64,000 nucleotides of DNA from Strobilurus pachycystidiatus (taxonomy: Eukaryota > Basidiomycota > Agaricomycetes > Agaricales > Physalacriaceae). Made by a program: the position numbers and the translations under genes. The notes below the pieces were generated by a model. It did not search any database, was not told the DNA's origin, and saw only the letters and a list, made by a program, of their open reading frames with translations. The DNA lies in assembly GCA_019915135.1 (NCBI GenBank), contig JAHLMK010000007.1, forward strand, positions 1,302,001-1,366,000, given 5' to 3'. Shown piece by piece: positions 58,571 through 64,000 of the stretch. Positions within the stretch are counted from its first letter, which is position 1, and each line of letters begins with the position of its first letter.

Positions 58571-59356
58571 TCACCAACCCTGCGCCGAATCCATCGACCG
58601 GGACCACTCCTCAAAAGTCATGTTCCAACGGGTCGCCGATCCTGGGGTCTCCTCCGCAGTCATGAACTCATGAAAACAGGCGGCAATGGCCGGATCCCGC
58701 TCCGACGCCCAAAGGATGGCGATGAGGCGACGGATGGAGAGGTGATCCCAAAGATAGCGAAGGATGAGGTCGAAGGCGTCGACACAGTACATCGTCGTGT
58801 CCGGCGCCGACCCAGGAAAGGCATTGACTAAAAAGTCCAAGGAAAACATCCCGGTTAGTAAAGTATCGCGAGGCGATAGACGAAAACCACACCGTGAGGG
58901 GCGAACAGGAGCCAAGCACAGGTCGAGAACGCCCGCAGGGTAGCCGAAGGAGACGGGCGCGTCAAAGCCCACCACGACAAGGGCGGACGAAAGAACACCC
59001 TCCCCAAATGTGCGATCGATGAGCGAAACAGGACGAACTAGGAAAACGACTCCGTTAAAACCAACCTCGGGGCCAAAAGGAAAAGAGGCTTACTAGTGAA
59101 GCCCATACCAAGGGATCAGTAATCTCTTTCGACGATGTCGAGGCCATTCGGAGGGCCTCGGTTATGCAACCAACGCAGCGCGACCAGGCCTCCACGATCG
59201 CGGGTGAAGGACGAGCAATATCACCTCGCACCCAAACCAGGAAACCGTCCCGGGACAGCAAACGAATTCCGTTGACCACCAGCGGGGCCGACACGAAGAG
59301 AGTGCTCAAACGACGAGGGGTAGACACCCGCGGAGGAGTGGGCGAGCGAGTGGGCG
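58571..59356 (-). CDS. Uncharacterised minus-strand frames inside the retrotransposon
   Basis: Two adjoining minus-strand frames, MSSVSSLLRSPTRSPTPPRV (59356) to FSFWPRGWF and GFDAPVSFGYPAGVLDLCLA to WSRSMDSAQGW (58571), have protein-like composition with regular hydrophobics (LLRSPTRS, LSRDGFLVWVRGD, CVDAFDLILRYLWDHL). A short gap near 59060 could be an intron. They run opposite to the element and carry no retroviral motif, so they may be a captured host gene or an antisense coincidence. Confidence 0.35.
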
Positions 59357-60172
59357 AGCGCAACAACGAAGACACGGACGACATGGCAGGAAAGGAATGA
59401 GGAAGGAATTGGACGCAGAAAGAGTTTTTGTACTCCAATCCCTTCCTGGAGGCCCTGCCGGGAATTACCTTCCCATCCCCCAGAATCAGGACGATTCCCG
59501 AATCAGAAAACTTTAAGCTTTGGACAGTTGGGACGAACCGGATTCTTGACATATATTCGACGGAGGCGCGCTAAGAACTTCCGCTGGATTAGGAAATTAT
59601 CGTCCTCGAAAAGGACGATCCAGTATGAGAAAATGCCATCGGCAGAAGTTAACGACATCGGGGTCTGAGCGCGCGGCGTTCCAAACAGATCTCTAGGGAA
59701 CGGCGATCATTGATAAGGCGCCTTGACGAAATCAGGCGTCGGGAAATCACTGGAGTACGACGGGATGCCTACGCCACCACTCTATTCGGACTGTCCTATA
59801 CCAAGCGGAGAGGCCTCCCGGCGTGAAGAGGCGTGCACGGCCATGTGACGAACGCGCCTGTAACCCACTCAAATCCAGGGACCCGCATTGTACCCGAAAG
59901 AAGTCACAGCTAAAAGAAGCGCACAGCCTTGGGCTCGTATCAAGAAACCAACGAACGTGCGGGCCCTTGTCCATTAAACTTTCGGTCTCCACCAAAATCA
60001 GCACTGGACGGGGGATTCCCCAGAGAATCCCCAGGAGTATGACGCCCGTCACGTTGGAGATGACTCGACTGAATGTCCGACTCGGACTTGGTCCTTTCCC
60101 AAAATCGAAAAGGCGCTGCCTACGGAAGCTCCTCTTACGTTTCTCGGGACGAGAAACTTAAAGAGGGGATAT

Positions 60173-61056
60173 TGTCATGACTCGGTCGTGGACCTGTCAC
60201 GAGATCGCGCACGAACTATAGATTGGGTGCGCCACATAGGAGAGAACTTAACCCGAAGAACAGGTCGCGCCATCACGGGAGTTGCCGATGGAACGCGATC
60301 AGATCCCTACGCGCCTCGCCGCGCCTCGCTAGCCGGACCAACGTCACATCCGTCGGCCGCCTCCCCTCGATTCCCGCCACTCCGTACGAGCGACGCCCCA
60401 TTGGGTCGAGGAATGACTCAATGATCGCTATCTTCTGATCAGTCCCGCATGGCATGGGCGGCGGCCCGCCCTATCCCGCTTCATCCCGCCTTATCCCGCC
60501 CATCGTCCAATCAGCGGTGCTCGATCTAGCGCGCCTTCCTTGCTCGATCAAAGGTACCATGCGCTACCGCAGCACATCGCTCCCGACGCGTCGGGAGCGC
60601 TCCCGACGGAACCTTCGAGAAGAGGAGTTATTCATCAAGAGGTCGACGTATAAATACAGACGCTCTTTGTAGTAGATAGTCAGACTTCGTCCTTATCAAG
60701 TTTCCTTCCGCATTCTCTTGCCGGATACTCTGACTCCCTCTGAGCAAGGGCTCCCCCCATGCCCTCCCTCGGCGACTCCGGTGTCGCCCCCCACTCCTCG
60801 AACGAAGGATCTCAATGCGCCACATCTCGGACCGGGTCCGATGAAGCGCGCGACACCAGGAGACGGGGTCTCCTGGGTGTTCACTCTCTGGGCGATACGG
60901 AGGAGCATCCGTCGAGGTCCTCCGCGATCCCTCCCAAGCGACTGGACGGAAGCGTCCCGGAGATATGCGTGTTGTGCCCGCAGGAAAGCCACGGTTGGAG
61001 CGTAGAGGCGCGCCATCGTGAGCGAGTCCTTGTCACGGCGGGATCAGGTCGTAACA
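60173..61056 (+). repeat. 3' LTR (884 bp)
   Basis: A direct copy of the 5' LTR at a constant offset of 3626 bp, with TATAAATA at 60649-60656. It is followed by the target duplication ACGTC and VPS15 coding sequence. Confidence 0.9.
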
Positions 61057-61316
61057 ACGTCGTGCGCCTACTAAAGGTAGGTTCAATCATCTAGTTCAAG
61101 TTGCGAGTTCTGACTGACATTGATCTTTCAGACGGGCCTGCTTTAATCATCCTGGCTTTGGTGACATCCAACATCCGGAAACGTTCCCTCCCCAGCTCCA
61201 AGGTCCGCGCCTCGGATGTCTTACTGGCTCTGACGCCCATCTTACGGACGAAGCCAAGCTGGACCGCATGATACCTTACATCATTGACCTTTTCCACGAC
61301 GATGCTGCGATAGTGC

Positions 61317-61476
61317 GGTTGGGCAACCTTACCAGCGTTTACCTCGATATCCTACACGAGATTGCCACCGCAGGTAGTAGGTACCACTTTCAAGGACAAG
61401 AATGCTCTCTTGACTGGAGTAGGCAAAGGTTCCGTTGGCGTTGACGTCGTGAAAGGCCTTCTCGCCGGCGGTGCAC
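61317..61476 (+). pseudogene. FAS2: FAS2 (fatty acid synthase alpha) ketoreductase fragment
   Basis: Directly after VPS15 residues the sequence reads LTSVYLDILHEIATAG and, one frame over, TTFKDKNALLTGVGKGSVGV and VKGLLAGGA, the NADPH-binding start of the ketoacyl-reductase domain of fungal fatty acid synthase alpha (TGVGKGSIG motif). Nothing upstream or downstream of FAS2 is present: it begins at the VPS15 break (61316) and ends at about 61476, where the TTTGGCAA-rich sequence starts. It is about 50 codons, in the same orientation as VPS15, and cannot be functional. Confidence 0.8.
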
Positions 61477-61486
61477 CCCTTAATTC

Positions 61487-61620
61487 ACTCTTTTGCCAAA
61501 TCTCCAGTCCCCAGATACCTTAGCATTTGGCAACTGGAGTGTCCCGGGACAGGTTGTCCAATGACAGCAACAAGGCAAACGGGCCAATTAATTTGCCAAA
61601 AGTTGTCTCAATCGATCTCG
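61487..61620. repeat. Short TTTGCCAAA / TTTGGCAA-containing repeat
   Basis: TTTTGCCAAATCTCCAGT, GCATTTGGCAACTGGAG and AATTTGCCAAAAG lie within 120 bp. They share the TTTGGCAAA core with the AT-rich repeat at 35090-35310 and form an imperfect inverted pair around CTCCAGT / ACTGGAG. It marks the 3' break of the FAS2 fragment. Confidence 0.45.
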
Positions 61621-61684
61621 GTATATCGCCTACTTGTGATGAGCCATTCATATAGACGTACCATAATACATCAATCTACCACAG

Positions 61685-64000
61685 TTAGCTCAACCTATCA
61701 TTGCTCGCAGCAGCACGAAACATTTCCGCCTCATCCTCGCTCTCTCCGCCCTCCTCGTCATCATTCTCCTCTTCCCAATCCTCGTCATCGATCTCCTCCA
61801 CCTGATCTTCGCTGCTAAAGTCTATGCCGGCGCTGGCCCATAACCCAACAAAGGAGGCAAGCAACTCACGCTGCACGCACACTTGCTGATGGCCGTAAGC
61901 GGCAATTCCCTCTGCTATAGCCGGCGCCAAAGACGGGTCCTCAGCCAATAGCCTTCCCTCCCACCATACCGCCTTCGCCTCCATTGTTACCGTCACCCGT
62001 CGCATTTCCTCCTTTAAGATTAGAACCTCCTCATTCCAGCGCGTAGAGCGAGCGCGGCTCTTCAGCCATTCGAGGCGCACGCCTGTCATAGCATGTCATG
62101 CTAAGATTACAGGAAATCGGAATGACGAATATACTCACTTTCCAACGTGTCATCATCTTGGCCCATCCGCGACTCGTTGGTCCAAATCCAAGAGAGTTCG
62201 TCTGAGCCAGAGCCAATGGCAAATAAGACGTCAATATCGAATGAGGCGCCCAACATGTTCGTCACATCCTCGTTGCGCAGCGGGCGCAATGCTGACTGCC
62301 ACGTTCCTTCGGGGTCCAGCCTCTCGAGAGCCCTACAACATCGACGATACTTCTCCATGGCAAATTGACAGCGACTGACAGTGCTATCAATGATCGTTTG
62401 GGCGCGCGTAGCGGCCTTCTGGCCGTCGCCTTGGCCTTTGCGTCTGCGCGTTAGCCGGCGAACCTCACGTTCTTCTTCACGTATGGTCCACAGAGCATCA
62501 TGGCATTGGGCGATGCGAAGCTCAATCTCCTTCTCAGAGAGGCCACCAGGACATGCGGCCGAGCGGGTCGATGAGGGAAAATCTGACGGCACCCACAGTT
62601 TCTCATCCTCGACGTCTACACTGACGCTGCGCGCAACAGTGGCATGGGAGAGTTTGGCCCGCGCTCCAGGCATATAGACCTCCTGAACCGAACGAAAACG
62701 CCGAATGTGTTTGCCTAACGAAATGCGTCTCTTCTGTATTTTGTTCGCTTGGCCCAAAGTAAGCGTGCCCTCGCCATCCGTCTTGAGACGAAGCTTCTGT
62801 CTGCACAGCTGAAATGAGAACCAATCACTGAAAAATAAAACGTCAACCTTACTGAGTATCCTCTATGATTAGCGCCATTACGAGGCAATTGATGGGACTC
62901 GTATCGCAGAGGTTGACAATGCCCTCGGCCTCTGCGCGCCGGTCCTCTTCCCGCAACCTATGGCGAACTTGACTCTCCGTTTCATCTGGGGGACGATTGG
63001 GACAATCAGAATCCTATTCAAGTGCGGAACCAGTCAAAAGAACTTACACTTGACGTCGGGAACATAGGGATTTGGCTTAGATCGATCTGTCTCCCACTCC
63101 TCGACTTGCGTTGTCCATCGCGCCACCACAGTTGGTGGTAGGCTTGCTGTGAAGACGTTGTGGATGTCCGTTTGCTTAGTGGAGGTTTCCCGTGCTTTCT
63201 TCAAGCGACGAACCAGTGTCAAGCCTATGAGAGCAAATATCTGACAATGCGCACGTCAAAAAAAGATAAATGCTCACCTAATCCGATAAGCTTCGACCAA
63301 TTCAGAAACTGGAACTGATCGTCAAGCGTGTCAGAACGCGAGCCAGGTCCCATTTCTTTTATACTTGCGGCGCACATCCGCACGAAAGCCCAGACGCGTT
63401 CAATTGCCTCGCCATCCGTACGTCCAACTCCGGGCTGTATGCCCATGGCGTATGCACATTGGCACTCAAACTTGTGGCCTGGGCAGTGGCCTTTGGGGAT
63501 GCCGGTGAGTAACTTGATGGCCTCGGGGAGTCGCATTTCTGGCGGGAACTCTTGTAGCCGCTCAAAGAAGTGAATGATCCATTGGCAGACAATGTCGTAC
63601 GTCAATAGGATCTCCTGCAAGTCGTGTACGAGGCGTAGGACCATGAGTATACAGAAGTCGACGTTACACCAGCTACGAAAGTTTTCAGTGAAGTCCTCAG
63701 GAGAGCGCAACAACAGCCGAGACTGACCGCTCGCCCCGCTGCAGATTTCCCACTCCCAAAGGGCAAACCATTTCGTGCCGCGCGCAGATGACTCCCACCA
63801 CCCCAGTCGACCGAAGGCCGGTGTTATTCTTGCTATCGGCATGGGCAAGTGCCTTGAACCCACTGCATGTGGTGACCTTGCTCGTCTGTTAGGTGCCATT
63901 CGTAGCAAACTACGGTTGACTCACCTCAGGGTCAGTTGCGTGAGCAAGAATGTGGTCGCCATACGCGCCATGATCTTGGTTCATGAAAGCGCCATCCGGA
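61685..64000 (-). mobile_element. KDZ transposase, C-terminal two-thirds, runs off right edge
   Basis: Minus-strand exons from the window edge: TTCSGFKALAHADSKNNTGL, CNVDFCILMVLRLV (second Asp), LTYDIVCQWIIHFFERLQ, GIPKGHCPGHKFECQC and RTDGEAIERVWAF (catalytic Glu), then a helix-rich C-terminus with RRLTRRRKGQGDGQKAATRA and SDELSWIWTNESR, ending EMFRAAASNDRLS at 61685. All visible introns splice in frame. The cysteine cluster and first catalytic Asp would be beyond 64000. It is the same family as the gene at 30436-34097 (both share C.GFK.LAHA.SKN.TGLRSTGV) but clearly diverged and in inverse orientation. Confidence 0.8.

Larger units (their letters stand above)
56547..61056 (+). mobile_element. 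LTR retrotransposon, 4510 bp, apparently non-autonomous
   Basis: Direct repeats of 884 bp at 56547-57430 and 60173-61056 both begin TGTCATGACTCGG and end GTCGTAACA (TG..CA). A perfect 5-bp target duplication ACGTC flanks it (56542-56546 and 61057-61061). A polypurine tract AAAGAGGGGAT precedes the 3' LTR. The 2742-bp interior shows no reverse transcriptase, integrase or protease motif on either strand, so it resembles a LARD-like derivative that needs enzymes from elsewhere. The LTRs look identical in every frame compared, which points to recent insertion. No clear tRNA-complementary primer site was seen after 57430. Confidence 0.9.
55034..61316 (+). pseudogene. VPS15: VPS15 relic, interrupted by an LTR retrotransposon
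   Basis: VPS15 is the pseudokinase scaffold of the class III PI3-kinase (VPS34) complex in vesicle sorting and autophagy. Readable parts: MGALDSYVAELGSDIVYKK (55034), [52 protein letters not shown] and [13 protein letters not shown] (the HGDIK form is typical of VPS15 rather than HRD), SGRRTCYVTPERFDTAAT, LIKQMINLDASARPTFDTLL and FFSFLHNYVTTVNDLPTK. At 56546 a retrotransposon intervenes. After it the gene resumes (61062) with DGPALIILALVTSNIR, AKLDRMIPYIIDLFHDDAAIVR and then joins FAS2 sequence. Stops and frame changes occur, for example IPN followed by TGA where Arg is expected. HEAT and WD40 regions beyond are missing. Confidence 0.8.

Noticed and set aside
9046..61480. Helitron capture as the proven mechanism for the gene fragments
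   Set aside because: I could not find a Rep/helicase gene or the CTRR-plus-hairpin 3' end at the fragment borders, so it stays a hypothesis only.

Overview
The window looks like nuclear DNA of a filamentous basidiomycete (Agaricomycetes). The signs are genes cut by many 45-60 nt GT-AG introns, two KDZ-family transposases (one with a CxC2-type cysteine cluster), a Plavaka-type transposase relic, a DUF6698-type protein and basidiomycete-style housekeeping sequences. No rRNA, tRNA, CRISPR or prokaryotic operon features were seen. The species cannot be named from the sequence alone.

Left flank (1-8276, minus strand): a UTP10/HEATR1 coding region without its N-terminus abuts, at about 5862-5880, the 5' half of a ROM2-like Rho GEF. 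Both carry frameshifts. Next (9046-14581) come a KDZ transposase N-terminal relic, two small intact genes of unknown function, a KDZ catalytic-core relic and a spliced gene of unknown function.

Centre (15340-34920): a degenerate satellite, then a dense block of intact spliced genes. These are a viroplasmin/RNase H1 N-terminal-type protein, two paralogous large proteins with HMG-box-like segments (one with an AT-hook), several small proteins of unknown function, a full-length KDZ transposase (30436-34097) and, just behind it, a stand-alone copy of the C-terminal domain found in one HMG-type protein. Copies of a palindromic motif (core GTGGTTATAACCAC) sit downstream of two of these genes. I read this block as a possible KDZ element or KDZ-linked cargo island.

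Right half (35090-61620): repeats and broken copies of conserved genes (SURF1, SLA2, SLA1, PDX3, VPS15 and a piece of FAS2), interleaved with intact genes (a CK1 kinase, a DUF6698 protein, a possible tail-anchored small protein), a Plavaka relic split by an AT-rich MITE, and a 4510-bp LTR retrotransposon with matching 884-bp LTRs and a perfect 5-bp target duplication (ACGTC) inside the VPS15 relic. A second KDZ transposase runs off the right edge on the minus strand (61685-64000).

The main theme is contrast. Transposon-linked and lineage-specific genes splice cleanly over kilobases, while nearly every deeply conserved housekeeping gene is truncated, internally deleted, frameshifted or joined to part of another gene. 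This suggests a repository of decayed or captured gene fragments in a transposon-rich accessory region. All functional statements come from reading motifs by eye; no database search was run.
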